A stretch of DNA of 64,000 nucleotides from Acanthacorydalis orientalis (GCA_034766995.1 CM068318.1:1004501-1068500), one strand, 5' to 3'. Shown: positions 12,011-23,279, numbered from the stretch's first letter. Numbers and translations are program-made. Notes: generated by a model not told the origin, from the sequence alone.

Positions 12011-12227
12011 ATGACTACTGAAGATATTCATAATTACTGGTAAAAAAGAGGCCGATAAAGCGGATTTCGTTGAAATGACATCTGAAATAAATCAAATCAA
12101 TTCTGAGGATGATAGCACAGATGAAAATTTTGAAAATCATTTTTTTACTCTAAAATGCATACAGGAAGGTACAAACTTAGTCGAGAAATTAGAGTTATAT
12201 TTTCTGAATACATATACTTTCACCTAA
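12011..12227 (+). pseudogene. Possible pogo/Tigger-type transposase C-terminal remnant
   Basis: An AT-rich frame ends at a TAA at 12225-12227. It reads an acidic stretch (INSEDDSTDENFE near 12095-12135) followed by LKCIQEGTNLVEKLELYF. A preceding block in another frame reads MTTEDIHNYW (about 12009-12038), so at least one frameshift separates them. An acidic linker followed by a short helical segment of the L..I......VE.LE type is typical of the end of pogo/Tigger transposases (jerky-like family). No catalytic residues, DNA-binding domain or terminal repeats could be found. The assignment rests on pattern resemblance only; a fragment of some other acidic protein is possible. Confidence 0.3.
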
Positions 12228-13246
12228 AAAAGCGAGAAATTCCAAAGAGAACTTCATAAAAGTTTATGTGCTTACTACGATGAAGAAGAAAATTAACATG
12301 CATTTTTAAAATTAATTAAAAAATGTTTTATCAATTACTGATCTTTCTAATTAATACAGTTATGGTATTTGTGTGTATTTTTGTTTGTTTTTGGAATCTA
12401 CTCCTGTTTTTTTTTGTACTAGTCCTTAACCCTTTATAACACGGTATTTTTTTGGAAATTAACCATCGTGTTACACAGGCATTTTCTGTATATATATTGA
12501 TAGACAAAAAAGATAAGAATGGGCAGAAATTGTCAATGAGAAAATGAAGTAAAAATATCAGAAGATTGAAGTTGGTGTCATTCAAATTGAACGAAAGTGG
12601 AAGAGATGTCCGTCCATAACTGGAGAGTTAAACGATGAAAATTAAAATATTAGCACTGAAAAAATTCTCCTTCAACATTTCAATAACGTGTATTAAAAAT
12701 TAACTTTATAAAATCACCATTCCTGGCACACAAAAAAAAACACTAAAACATTCTACGATTACCGAACTTCAATATTATTTTAACTGTAAAAAAAAACACT
12801 TCCACCATTCATTTCGAACAATTATACCATCCACATCCACGCGTGTACGTGTGCGCACATGACTTTTACAAGTACGAGCGTTTATAGACGGGAAATAAAA
12901 GAAAATAAATGTGTAACACAAACAAGTTAATTTATTCATAGTCACGAAATATTTTAACAGGTTTACTGCACATAAATTTGATTTTCATTCTTTTGTTGAA
13001 TTAATTATGAAATTTATGATAATGATTAAAGTGACAAAAAAAAATCGTTAAGTAAGAATTTATAATACGGTCGCGACGATGGAACGAATCCGATAAGGCG
13101 AAAAAAAAAGAACAAATAAATATAAAAAAGACGATATTATGATGTTTTTATGTAGTGTTTGTGTGTAATTTTTCAACATAAAATATTCACATAAAGTATA
13201 CAACATAATTTGTACACTTGAGCACATTTTGTATCTTTTAATGCGA

Positions 13247-13251
<5 letters not shown>
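12228..13251. other. Gene-free AT-rich stretch
   Basis: No gene recognised. It has several A-runs. Minus-strand frames at 12331-12585 and 13060-13353 are low-complexity or run through a TA array. Confidence 0.55.

Positions 13252-13307
<56 letters not shown>
13252..13307. repeat. (TA)n microsatellite
   Basis: About 56 bp of TA, with CATATATG at its right edge. Confidence 0.97.
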
Positions 13308-13313
<6 letters not shown>

Positions 13314-13623
13314 TGTAGTTTTTTAAAGCTAATTTTGAGTGACATGAAAGCAATCGAATTGACTTTTTATGGTTTCATATCATTCATAGCACAACACCGA
13401 TACATATATTATTGAAGATCGTTGAATCCAATAATAATAAACATAAATGCTGACTTGATCTTAATATTCTGTCGTAAAAATTATTATGAATCATGTTGCC
13501 GTTAACGACCACAAGCGTCAGGTTTGTGACCATATAAATTTTAGTATGGTTTGCTCCTAAGAGGTATCGATAATACATTCGATCAGATATTTCTGCTAGA
13601 GAGTGCTCATTCGACATTCATTC

Positions 13624-13628
<5 letters not shown>
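13308..13628. other. Short unique stretch between TA arrays
   Basis: No feature recognised. Confidence 0.55.

Positions 13629-13684
<56 letters not shown>
13629..13684. repeat. (TA)n microsatellite
   Basis: About 56 bp of TA. Confidence 0.97.
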
Positions 13685-13687
<3 letters not shown>

Positions 13688-14238
13688 TAGCCATATTTGT
13701 TAAGCAAAGATACAGCTTTATTATACCATGAAACGATTTTCAGTTCTCTGATCAAACCTCTTATTATTTAACAAAACAATGTAAATGTACAAAATACTAT
13801 CTTATTATTTAACAAAATATTTGTGTACGAAAACTAAGAGCGCAAATCGTATTTTGAACATTTTCAATTTAAAATAACATTCGAATCTTTTTTTGCTTGT
13901 AAAATAAAATAAATAAATTTTTTTGAAATTGTTGTATGTAAACAGATCTTTAAAATAAAATTGTAATTAAATTTGTAGATCGACATACATAAAATGTGTT
14001 CAAGTCAAGTTGTATTGAAAAAATTATTCTGAATATCACGAAAGATAAAAGTAATAGAATACAACTACCTGACAGTGTCAAACCATGTACATCTTTGGTC
14101 ATCAGACAGAAGTTGTAAGGCTGACACGTTTTATATCACTCTAAGTGTTTATCAGATATTGTATCTACAGACTACAATCCATTTCGATTTTTTCAGAAAA
14201 GTCTGAACCAGAAATAATCTAACATTGTACACACCGTT
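13685..14238. other. AT-rich stretch; 3' part shared with 23280-23400
   Basis: From about 14090 to 14238 the sequence (for example tttatatcac near 14132, then atcaga and tgtatc at spaced positions, and aataatctaacattgt) parallels 23300-23400 in the same order. The repeat family R therefore extends, or is embedded in a longer repeat, at these two places. No gene is seen. Confidence 0.5.
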
Positions 14239-14484
14239 CAGTTCTGACACTGGCAACTAAATTCACTTTCACAAATTAAAGGCTATTTCACACTACTAAC
14301 AGATTTTTCTACACCTTATCGGCTTGAAGATAATGGCATCGTTATCGAAATGCACACGAGCAACGATTAGAAATAATCAGTAATGATTTGTTGAACATTT
14401 TTGATCAGAAATAGCTTTGTCGTTTGCGGAACGAAAAAAAGAATTCATTTGTGAACGTGAATATGAACTGCAGCGTCAGGACTG
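14239..14484. mobile_element. Foldback MITE, family R (reference copy)
   Basis: A 246-bp non-coding element with imperfect terminal inverted repeats of about 45 bp. The left end is cagttctgacactggcaact, then attcactttcacaaattaaa. The right end in reverse complement is cagtcctgacgctgcagttc, then attcacgttcacaaatgaat. The middle carries aatgatttgttgaacatttt followed by TGATCAGAAATAG, a block that recurs many times in the window in both orientations. There is no open frame. The ends do not match a superfamily signature I can name. The right two thirds of this copy are also the outer part of the left arm of the large inverted repeat. Confidence 0.75.
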
Positions 14485-14868
14485 TATTGCGACTCTGAAT
14501 TTATTTCCAAAAGAAATTTCTTACATGGAAAAAAGTGTGTGTTTGTAATTTTAGAGTCGGACGTTGATGAATTTAGCTACCCGCGCGCCTTTAAACATCA
14601 AATAATCTATCTATCATCATGACATTTTAGATTTATTAATATTGAATTATAAAATCTAATAATGTGAACATTACAAAAAAAAAAAACAATGTGTATTGAA
14701 TTCGATCTTTCGATATGTTTTACCAAAGCTATTTCAATACAATTTAGATACGTTTTATTGGAAATATTTAACGAAGCAATTATAGTGTTTTCGAACAATA
14801 ACATTTTTAATTACTATTTTATATTCCAATGAACAAACATTAAACTCTGTACATAATATGATAATATG
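14262..14868. repeat. Large inverted repeat, left arm
   Basis: About 600 bp that is repeated in inverted orientation at 20366-20963. Aligned by eye, long blocks are the same, such as gagtcggacgttgatgaatt (14552 onward), tagatttattaatattgaat with one change, and gatacgttttattggaaata. I judge identity as high (most of the inner 330 bp) but could not compute it. The outer end lies in a family R MITE copy; the inner end stops near a TA array. A minus-strand frame at 14607-14804 is an accident of this sequence and its counterpart is not conserved as a gene. Confidence 0.92.
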
Positions 14869-14885
14869 AACCTTTCATGTTCCGA

Positions 14886-14898
14886 ATATATATGTATG

Positions 14899-14960
<62 letters not shown>
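14886..14960. repeat. (TATG)n/(TA)n compound microsatellite
   Basis: Short TATG units followed by about 57 bp of TA, just inside the left arm of the inverted repeat. Confidence 0.95.
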
Positions 14961-14962
<2 letters not shown>

Positions 14963-15170
14963 TGTTACATATTATACAAGTTAACATGGTCTGTTAAGTC
15001 AGTATGAGGCACCGCAGCGGGACATTTTCGATTACGTAACGCTTTTCGCCAGCGACCCAGATATGGCGATAAACGTCTCTCAAATATAAAAGATTTACGG
15101 TAGCAGGATACGAAGTCCACACTGGAGGACACATTCCCGTGCCGCGGTTTATCTTGTGACAAGTGAAAAT
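14961..15170. other. Unique stretch inside the inverted repeat
   Basis: A moderately GC-rich unique segment (about 15000-15150). It has frames on the minus strand but no recognised product. Confidence 0.5.
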
Positions 15171-15230
15171 GTATATATGTATGTATGTATGTATGTATAT
15201 ATATATATATATGTATGTATGTATGCATGT
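15171..15230. repeat. (ATGT)n/(TA)n compound microsatellite
   Basis: GTAT units flank a central TA run on both sides, so the array is roughly symmetric. Confidence 0.93.
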
Positions 15231-15325
15231 GAGTGTGTAAGGGAAACGGCGGACAGGGATTTACGAATCGCGATACTTGGATTTATGAAGGAATATATAA
15301 AAGTTATTTGTGATGCTCGTATGTG

Positions 15326-15343
15326 TATATATATATATATATA
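15326..15343. repeat. (TA)n microsatellite, short
   Basis: About nine TA units. Confidence 0.9.
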
Positions 15344-16200
15344 CATCGAAAATGCAATATTCTAAATCATATTTGCAGTTTCGCGCTAGATTGCAGTGTA
15401 TGTTTTATAAGGGCGGGATGTGAAACGAATCGACATATACGAAATTATTCAGAAATATAATGGTCGCGAACGGTTGTACAGTTTCCGTGTCGTGTTGTGG
15501 TCCGCTTTCATGTGAATGATTCGGAAAAGGGGTGGTATTTCAGTACAATTTCAATATTATATAAATATAGAAAAGTATAAAAGGTCTCAAGTCACTATTT
15601 GTGTTTCGAAATATTAAAATTCTTATCAGGTTCATAAATGCGTCTAGTTGTGTACTAATTGACAGGTATACAGATTAATTTAAACATACCGGTCATTAAA
15701 ATATCTATTATAATTCAATAAGTCTAGAAAAAATAGAACAAGAATGCAGATAAATAAGTGATTCATTCAGTTTAACGAAATAGAAGGAAATGTGAATAAA
15801 TGTAAAGAAAAATAATAAATTCGATTTATGACAATTTTTGATAAAGTAGTCAATTGCTCAGAAATGTTTCACTAGGAAAAAAAGTCAATTGAAAGTAATT
15901 CAACTGATAATGTACAATTACTACGCCCTTTTTGGGGTTCGATTCTATTAACGATTTTAAGGTGTCATTATCGAGTCCACTTCGAGGACTAACAGACAAG
16001 TCAAAATCACCTTCAGTCAAAATCTAAACCAACGTTGACACAGCCTTCAACACATTCTCATAAATACTGCAATTATTTTTATTATTATCGTTGCATTAAG
16101 TCTGGAACGAAAATGAAACAGCATACAGTGGCACGTGTGTATTCTTCGGAAGGTACAAAGCTTGCCATTTTATAGTGGATGAATAAAATTATGTTGTTGA
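15344..16200. other. Gene-free AT-rich stretch
   Basis: No gene or repeat recognised. Confidence 0.55.
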
Positions 16201-16335
16201 TAACAAAATAATAAATTCACAATTCTCACTATAAAAAACAATAACGAAAAAGTCTTTAAATTGTCACGGTTGAACTAGTAAAAATATCTCATTGAAAATA
16301 ATTGATGATTTATGGGTTTACCTAATACATACTGG
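16201..16335. repeat. Diverged copy of the 18284-18665 repeat
   Basis: The end aataattgatgatttatggg, then TTTACCTAATACATA, parallels attattaattatttatggct, then ACACCTTATATATA, at the end of the 18515-18665 unit. The upstream AT-rich part also aligns loosely. Confidence 0.45.
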
Positions 16336-16429
16336 CGGAGCTTTCAAGTCCTATTAAAAAAATACTGGTATCGAATAATCAATGATTCGCCATTCATCTC
16401 ACAGGACTTCTATGTCTGAAATAATAATC

Positions 16430-16560
16430 TGTTCTCAAATTGACATTTTTAAAAATCCATTGTATTCTTTTTCTCTATCTTTAACGTTATTCTTTTCCAT
16501 ATTAAAAAAATACATTGTTCCATTTTTGTACTCTAATTAAGTCAATAGACAGAAGATCAA
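16430..16560. repeat. Dispersed repeat, copy 1 (pairs with 17690-17800)
   Basis: The block tacattgttccatttttgta, then CTCTAATTAA, matches cacactgttccatttctaca, then CTCAAATTAA, 1.25 kb downstream. The TTTAA-GTTAT-CTTTTCCAT stretch before it also matches. Confidence 0.55.
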
Positions 16561-16679
16561 ATCATGAACTAAATTCAATAAGTACAGAAATTACAGTCGA
16601 TCGATATTCAATTCAAAACTGAATTTCGAATATAATCCCATAAATAAAACCACCACTAAATATGTTTTCGAAACAAGTC

Positions 16680-16696
16680 ATATATATATATATATA
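16680..16696. repeat. (TA)n/(GT)n short microsatellite
   Basis: A short TA run followed by GTGTGTATG. Confidence 0.9.
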
Positions 16697-17568
16697 ATGT
16701 GTGTGTATGTCTGTGTCTGTACTTAATTTATCTGCACGTCTATTTTCATTTTTAAATTTCAAATTGTGTTTCCACATACCGCTGAACATTTAAAATCATT
16801 GTTATGTATAAAGTTTGTTTCAGTTTTATTATTAAAAGAATATTTTTATAGAAAACTTTCCATCGTAAATACATTCATAAATTTTGTCGCATGCACAAAA
16901 CTATTGTTTTCCATTTTATTATTTTAATATCTAGAAGTGCTTATTTACAGTTTATATAATTTTTCTAGAACTGTTATTTACTTTTTATGATATTTCGTAA
17001 AAGCACCAATAGTAAAACTTAAATAGGAATATTCTATAGAAAAATATTCGAGAAATCAGATATATCATTAAAAATCCATCCTGAAAGAGATCTTGCTTTT
17101 TTTAAATCGACTCGAATTCAATTGAGTATTTAAGAAGATATTTTTTTTTAATTCGAAAAAAGCGTTTCGGGAAAAACACTTAAACTGTGCGCTATATTCT
17201 AGAGTTTCTTGTTAAATATATGACTGTAAAATCTAATATAAGAAACCTGCAAAAATTTCAATCATTCTTCGATTAGAACTTTATCTGAGATAAGGTGTTT
17301 ATATACAAGCGAAATTACACTTGAAAGAAAAAAATAGTCTAGACAAGTTTGTTTACATATAAAAAGTTGTGATGTTGATTGAATATAATTTAATTAAAAT
17401 GTTTGTCTTTGTCTAAGAACATTTTTCAATTATTATTAAAGCATATTTAGTAGTATTCATGTTATTAAAATATATTTATTTGTATTGATGTGCAGTCGAA
17501 GTACTTCTTGAATTTTAAAATAGTTTGTCAATGGAATGATGATTTTTTTCGTATGATTCTTTACCATA

Positions 17569-17569
<1 letters not shown>
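16697..17569. other. Gene-free AT-rich stretch
   Basis: No gene or repeat recognised. Confidence 0.55.

Positions 17570-17609
<40 letters not shown>
17570..17609. repeat. Compound (TA)n(GA)n microsatellite
   Basis: TA units join GA units at a single A. This is one of six arrays with the same order when read on the appropriate strand. Confidence 0.95.
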
Positions 17610-17689
17610 AATAAATTTAAAAGTTGTGTTTTTTTTTACTAAAAAACGGAAGCTTTTGGTTTTACAGTTAACAGTTTTAAATTGTACAG

Positions 17690-17800
17690 TATAAAAAACT
17701 ATTTTATTGTTTTTTCTGTATTTAAATGTTATCCTTTTTCATAAAAAAACACACTGTTCCATTTCTACACTCAAATTAATTCAGTTATTATTATTTTTTG
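17690..17800. repeat. Dispersed repeat, copy 2 (pairs with 16430-16560)
   Basis: See the copy at 16430. Same orientation, diverged. Confidence 0.55.
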
Positions 17801-18283
17801 TGTGGTCACAGTAATTATAATTTCTATACTTAGATCATTTTCGATCAACTTTCTTCTCTAGTGAAATATTTTTAAGAAATCTTGTTGCTTATTGTTGTCC
17901 CATCGTAGATATTATTATTCTATCTTTTTAAAAATTAAGTATACGAGAATTATCATGCAGACTTGGGTCCACATGGTCAACTGTACAAAGATGTATACAT
18001 GAAATTCTCAAAATTAATTAATAAAGTCATATGGATTCCACGTCAATTATCGCATCAGAATAAGGATCAGCAATGAACAGTTTAGCCTTCGTTGCTGCTA
18101 ATATTAAATAATAATTATTTTCTGACCAGAGTTATCGTCGGAGATGAAAAATGAATCCTCTATTAGAACATTAAACGTTCTAAACAATGATTTTTTGCGA
18201 AGAAAAGACAAAAACCAACTCCTAAACCAAACATGTCTTTGCGAAAATTATTTTGTGCATTTGGTGAGATTGCACTAGAAGAG
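17801..18283. other. Gene-free AT-rich stretch
   Basis: No gene or repeat recognised. Confidence 0.55.
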
Positions 18284-18514
18284 AATTGGAAATTTACAGA
18301 AAATATGACAAACTGTCCTTGATAACAATATTGATTATATACATGATTAGAAAATAAAAACTGTTTTTAAAATTTCAATTTGTCTTCTTATATAAAAATA
18401 ATTGATTAGGTGTGAGTACCACTAATATATTGATTTTATGAAATTTCCCAAAAAAATATTGTTCAGTATCAGAATCTTATTTTACATCATTTCCAGCCGA
18501 TTTCTCAGGCAGGG
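18284..18514. repeat. Tandem duplication unit A (about 231 bp)
   Basis: It starts attggaaatttacagaaaat. The same 20 bases begin unit B at about 18515, and the following 130 bp (GATTATA, GATTA-GAAA, AAAACT, TTATATAAAAAT-ATTGATTA) recur in order. Confidence 0.7.
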
Positions 18515-18668
18515 GATTGGAAATTTACAGAAAATATAATAAAATGTCATTAGTAATAATAACGATTATAGAATTGATTAAGAAATGAAAACTTTTTTTT
18601 GAAACATTAATTTATATATTTATATAAAAATTATTAATTATTTATGGCTACACCTTATATATATATAA
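18515..18668. repeat. Tandem duplication unit B, ending in a short TA run
   Basis: Second copy of the 18284 unit. It ends in a TATATATA run at about 18655-18668 where the unit A counterpart has only CTAATATATTG, so a TA tract may have grown from that seed. Confidence 0.65.
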
Positions 18669-19005
18669 TGATTTATTTGTTTACATAAATACAAACTAAT
18701 AAATGAGTTTATTATTTGAAGAGGCTTAAAATTATCATATTTGGAATATAAATTTTATTTATTGTAAATGAGGAATTATTTATATCTTGAACTATATATA
18801 TATATAAACTTCTTTAAAACGAACACACACATTGATAATATTTTAATGTCGCAAGATGTCATGATATTAAATTGTATAACATGAGCATTTTCCAAAAAGC
18901 ATAAGACCTGAATTTTGAAATATGATATTTAAAAAGTGTATCACGCTATTAAAAACGTGTCGTTATTTTCAAAATTAAACAGAAATTTATCGTCCTTTCC
19001 ACACG

Positions 19006-19006
<1 letters not shown>
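18669..19006. other. Gene-free AT-rich stretch
   Basis: No gene. It contains a short TA run at about 18794-18806. Confidence 0.55.

Positions 19007-19046
<40 letters not shown>
19007..19046. repeat. (TA)n microsatellite
   Basis: About 40 bp of TA. Confidence 0.96.
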
Positions 19047-19048
<2 letters not shown>

Positions 19049-20186
19049 CATTTTTGATATTGTACAATTATAATGCATTCTCGACACGGAACGTTTTACG
19101 TTAATTAAGCCGTTAAAATCGACCTTGACATTTTAAAATTAAAGTTAATGTGCAACGCCGGAATTTATTACAGAGTCTCGATAAACCGCTCGTTTCCATG
19201 TAGCAAGTAAAAGACTTAAGTGTAATAATTTGGAGAGAAAATACGTTTCCGATAAGTGGAAATATGTGTTGTCAAATCGACAAGGTTATGTTTGAGTAAA
19301 TTTAGTAAAATATTCACTTAAATTGTTGTATTTTTTTTAAGAACGACAAATTTAAAATTAATGAATGACTTACGAACGTGACTGGTTTGAAACATACCTG
19401 GAACAGAAAAATGACATATTAGTTTTTCAGCTACACAAACACATATTTTAATAGAATGATTATTTCCATTTTTAAATAGTTCAAATATTTCCTTTCATTT
19501 AGCAAGGCTGTGTTAGATTACTTGATTTCTTAAGCGGAGTCATAAGTTTTGATGATAAAGATATTAGTAAAATTATAATAGAAATTAATGTTAAACAATT
19601 ATTTTCAAATTAACTAACCGAAAGTATAATTAATTCTGGACGGATAAAAAATCAATCGATCGAGTACGCGCTCATAACAATACAAAGCAATTATAATTTT
19701 TAAAGAATTATTCCACATTCCGTACAAATGCGACAATTGAAATACACGGCCGCGCACATGAAGTCACCTGAACTCGTTCGACCTGACGTGTCTTGTTTCT
19801 GCGTTACATTAATTCACTCGATTCCATGAATTCAGTTCGTTTCCACAGCCAGTGGAATATCTTGTGACGTAACGTGAAGTGAATTTAATAATTATAATTA
19901 ATCAATAATAATAATAATGCGCGGTACAGGAAAATATCAACGTTTCTTTTTTTCAGCGAGCGCCGTGCGAGCAATTCAGAACATATTTCAGTTTAATTAA
20001 CGTTACATTCGTGTAAATAGTGGCATAATAGATGTTGTGCTCGTTTTATACAAATTGTGTGCGAGTTCTGTTCGTGTGTCGTCGAATCGATAAATCAATT
20101 TATAAGAAAATATGTCTATGCGAAATGATTTTTTTGGTTAGTTAATTACGACGTGTAGAGATAATTAAAATACTCATTAGAAATTT
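19047..20186. other. Gene-free stretch, slightly higher GC near 19740-20120
   Basis: No recognised gene or RNA. CpG content rises a little between about 19730 and 20110, with no long open frame. Confidence 0.55.
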
Positions 20187-20241
<55 letters not shown>

Positions 20242-20248
20242 AGAGAGA
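20187..20248. repeat. Compound (CA)n(TA)n(GA)n microsatellite
   Basis: CA at 20187-20208, TA at 20209-20235 and GA at about 20239-20248 follow each other nearly without spacer. It lies just inside the right arm of the inverted repeat. Confidence 0.96.
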
Positions 20249-20309
20249 CAAAGAGATAGACATTAATTACATACGGTTCGATAAAACTTATGAGTGTAAC
20301 AGCCAAAAT

Positions 20310-20362
20310 ACAGTTCTAGCACTGTAAATAAATTCACAATTGGATTCTATTTTCACCCCACA
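20310..20362. mobile_element. Family R MITE terminus (partial)
   Basis: The sequence aatacagttctagcactgta, then AATAAATTCACAA, matches the family R left end. The element is interrupted after about 50 bp, directly beside the right arm of the large inverted repeat. Confidence 0.55.
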
Positions 20363-20365
20363 GAC

Positions 20366-20963
20366 TATGATATTCGTATTATGTACAGAGTTTAATATTT
20401 GTTCATTGGAATAAAAATAGTCATTAAAAGTTTAATTATCCGTAAACACTATAATTGCTTCGTTAAATATTTCCAATAAAACGTATCTAAATTGTATTGA
20501 AATAGCTTTGGTAAAACATATTGAAAGATCGAATTCAATACACATTGTTTTTTTTTGTAATGTTCACATTATTAGATTTTATAATTCAATACTAATAAAT
20601 CTAAAATGTCATGATGATAGATAGATTATTTGATGCTTAAAGGCGCGCGGGTAACTAAATTCATCAACGTCCGACTCTAAAATTACAAACACACTTTTTC
20701 CATGTAAGAAATTTCTTTTTGAAATAAATTAAGAATCGTGATACCGTACAGACACTGTACTTTACATTCACTTGCACAAATGATTTTCTTTTTCATTCTA
20801 CAAATAAAAAAACTAATTCTGATCAAAAATGTTCAACAAATCATTACTGATTGTTTCTAATCGTCGCTTGTGCGCATTTCGATAACGATGCCATTACCTT
20901 CAAGGCGATAAAGTATAGAAAAGTCTGTTAGTGGGATGAAAAAAGCATTCATTTGCGAATCCG
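20366..20963. repeat. Large inverted repeat, right arm
   Basis: The reverse complement of this segment matches 14262-14868 almost throughout. About 220 bp at its outer end (20745-20963) is a family R MITE core in the opposite orientation to that of the left arm (gatcaaaaatgttcaacaaa, then TCATTACTGATTG). The arm ends next to a further family R terminus on the inner side. Both arms contain the same small indels only rarely, so the copies look fairly young relative to other repeats here. Confidence 0.92.
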
Positions 20964-21326
20964 TAAGCTTCATACATTTCTGTATGTACCTTTGAACGAT
21001 TTAAACTACATCTAATACAGCAATGTACGCCATAACGCTGCTCTTTGACACTATGGAATTTGGCTGAAAATTATTTTATAATTATTCAAATAAGAGTTAA
21101 TACAGATAGAATAATAGCGTAATGTTTAGAAAAATAATACAGCTTCGTAATAGATGCACAAATGTCGTTGGCACAGTGGTGTTTTTTACGATTGTTAACT
21201 GATCTGTTGCTGAGCGAGAAAGGGAAATTATTCTGACATGCGTGGCAAGTTATTGCCAGTTTTGGGGTAGATAACAAATGACGTGGACGGCACGTCATTC
21301 CACCGAAATTGGTTAATAGTGTTTTA

Positions 21327-21327
<1 letters not shown>
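20964..21327. other. Unique stretch
   Basis: A minus-strand 70-codon frame (21086-21298) has no recognisable features. Confidence 0.5.

Positions 21328-21367
<40 letters not shown>
21328..21367. repeat. (TA)n microsatellite
   Basis: About 40 bp of TA. Confidence 0.96.
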
Positions 21368-21370
<3 letters not shown>

Positions 21371-21552
21371 CTCTGTATAAAATAATATACAATATTTTTA
21401 GAAACTTATAAAGTACTACCTGATTTGTTGTTGTAATCTAATGACATGTAGTCTTACATGTTTATTTATGATTCGTTGATAAGATAATCATAGAAATTTT
21501 TTGAATCCACACTTCAAATAAGAGGAAATCCCCGTTTTTCGAAGAATATCAA

Positions 21553-21997
21553 CAGTTCAGTGTGCAAAATAATAGCACCATTTCATTTTTTTGAAGTCTT
21601 AGTGAAAGGTTGTAAAATTATTTTTTTTTAATTATTATAATTGGAGGTAAGATAATTACATCATGTATAATTAGTAGCATATTAATTTAAACAGTTCAGT
21701 TAGTTAAAATGGGTCGTTAGAAGATTACAGCGAATAGCAACATCTAATGATAAGAAATTTTATTTCGGATGATAAAACCTATAGATTTGTTACAGGAGTA
21801 ATCGAGTGTTCGAACAAAATCTTAATAAATGATAAACGTTGGGTCGAGAAAGATGAAACAGGACTGGAAAAAAATTAGAATGTTTCGTTACTTTTTACAT
21901 TAAAGAAAATGTTCAATTTCGTTACGTTAGTTTCATTTATTTTTGAAAATTTCTATATCAAAAACTGTCGGTGCTACATTTTTTTTGCACAGTACTG
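21553..21997 (+). mobile_element. Tc1-like deletion derivative (445 bp)
   Basis: Terminal inverted repeats are visible. The left end is cagttcagtgtgcaaaataa, then TAGCACC. The right end in reverse complement is cagtactgtgcaaaaaaaat, then GTAGCACC. The CAGT termini and a GTGCAAAA...TAGCACC end are of the Tc1 type. Inside, a start-like ATGGGTCGTTAGAAG block at about 21709 and a KRWVEKDETG-like stretch near 21835-21865 may be the extreme ends of a former transposase frame, with stops. Most of a usual ~1.6-kb Tc1 element is missing. A clear TA target duplication is not visible at the ends, so the boundaries are approximate. Confidence 0.65.
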
Positions 21998-22400
21998 CAT
22001 ATGTATGTCCGTGTATATGAGTATTACGTGAATGTGTGTGTAAAGAAAGAAAGAATGCGTGTAATAAATGAACTGTGTGTTTCGGTACAATTTTCCGATC
22101 ACAATGAAGATCCGTCCATAAATACGGTGCCCGTGTTCGGTACAACAATTCCGTCGGTATCTAAATGTAAAACCCGAAAACATATTAACTATATTGATAC
22201 TTCGCGTTCCTTTCTTTACGATTATACAATACCTATGGAATTCCTGTCGACAATTATCATTCCAACGGCCTGTACGAACGGCGTCGTGTACGGCGATACG
22301 CCGAACATACGAACGAACGAGCGCACGGCGAGTTTCGTTCGCATGAATACTATACAACACCACCGACCAACGCACAACAGGTAATGATGAAGGTAGAGAA
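21998..22400. other. CpG-rich patch with open frames on both strands
   Basis: Frames of 137 codons (plus, from about 21971) and 133 codons (minus) overlap. The plus one starts inside the Tc1-like terminus, which argues against a gene. The part at 22250-22345 is rich in CGAACG and ACGGCG. A host exon or regulatory patch is possible but unsupported. Confidence 0.4.
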
Positions 22401-23279
22401 GCATGTAGTCAGCCGGTGGTTAATATGCCAAGACCCCTTTAATTTGTGACTGCGATACACGAAAAACAATGAGAGGAGGTAATTTGTAACATCCGTAAGG
22501 CTATTTCAGCGCTTGTTAGTTTCGACTTATTGTACATGTTCGAACATCATAAAATATAATCTTGTATTGTTAAGTATATAATGGTACTCTATGTTTGATG
22601 TTTTATCTAAATTACTATATTAGTACAACGACGAGGTGACTGTGTGTATTTGTGTGTGTGTGTGTATGAGTACACGTACGCTATATTGTGATTTACGGTA
22701 TTAGTTTTTAATATTGAGTTATTTCATGTTATGAATAATTGAACAATGGATTTGTATAAATCATTTTATACAAAATCAAATAACAACAGCGCGAGAAACG
22801 TCGGACTGTGATAGATTACATTTCGACATAATTGCAAATAAATAAACACACACGTTGAATTATTCAAAATTTATTAATAAATATTGATACTGTTTGTTTA
22901 TAAATTTAATTCAAACATAAACGCATATAATGAAGAGACGATGAGTGACCAGTAGACGACGAGATGTTTTCGATCAATCTCGCTAGATCGGCGGACTGGA
23001 ACGGTCGTGAATTTTGACTTTATGGTAAAGAAAAAAAAACATTGGAGGAAAAACGTGTCGCTCGTGTGTAAATAAATATACATAAAGGTGATCGTTTAGT
23101 TCGCAGAACGGCGCTCCATGTTTGAATCCATCCGATAAAGGAGCTTTATTCGGCCTTAGTGGATTAACTTAAATAATGCCCGTTCATTATCCTACGTCTG
23201 GTGTTTGCGACAACGGTTTTCGTGGTGCCATGGATGATTTACAGCAAGAGCAGCATTATGTCCTTCATTACTTGATTTG
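22401..23279. other. Gene-free stretch
   Basis: It contains a (TG)n run near 22650-22666. The 60-codon plus frame at 23176-23358 begins with ATG and partly overlaps the repeat shared with 14090. It is therefore likely repeat-derived, not a gene. Confidence 0.5.

Noticed and set aside
21971..22384. 137-codon frame with an opposite-strand frame of similar length
   Set aside because: Its start lies inside the right end of the Tc1-like element, and both strands are open to the same degree, which suggests composition rather than coding.
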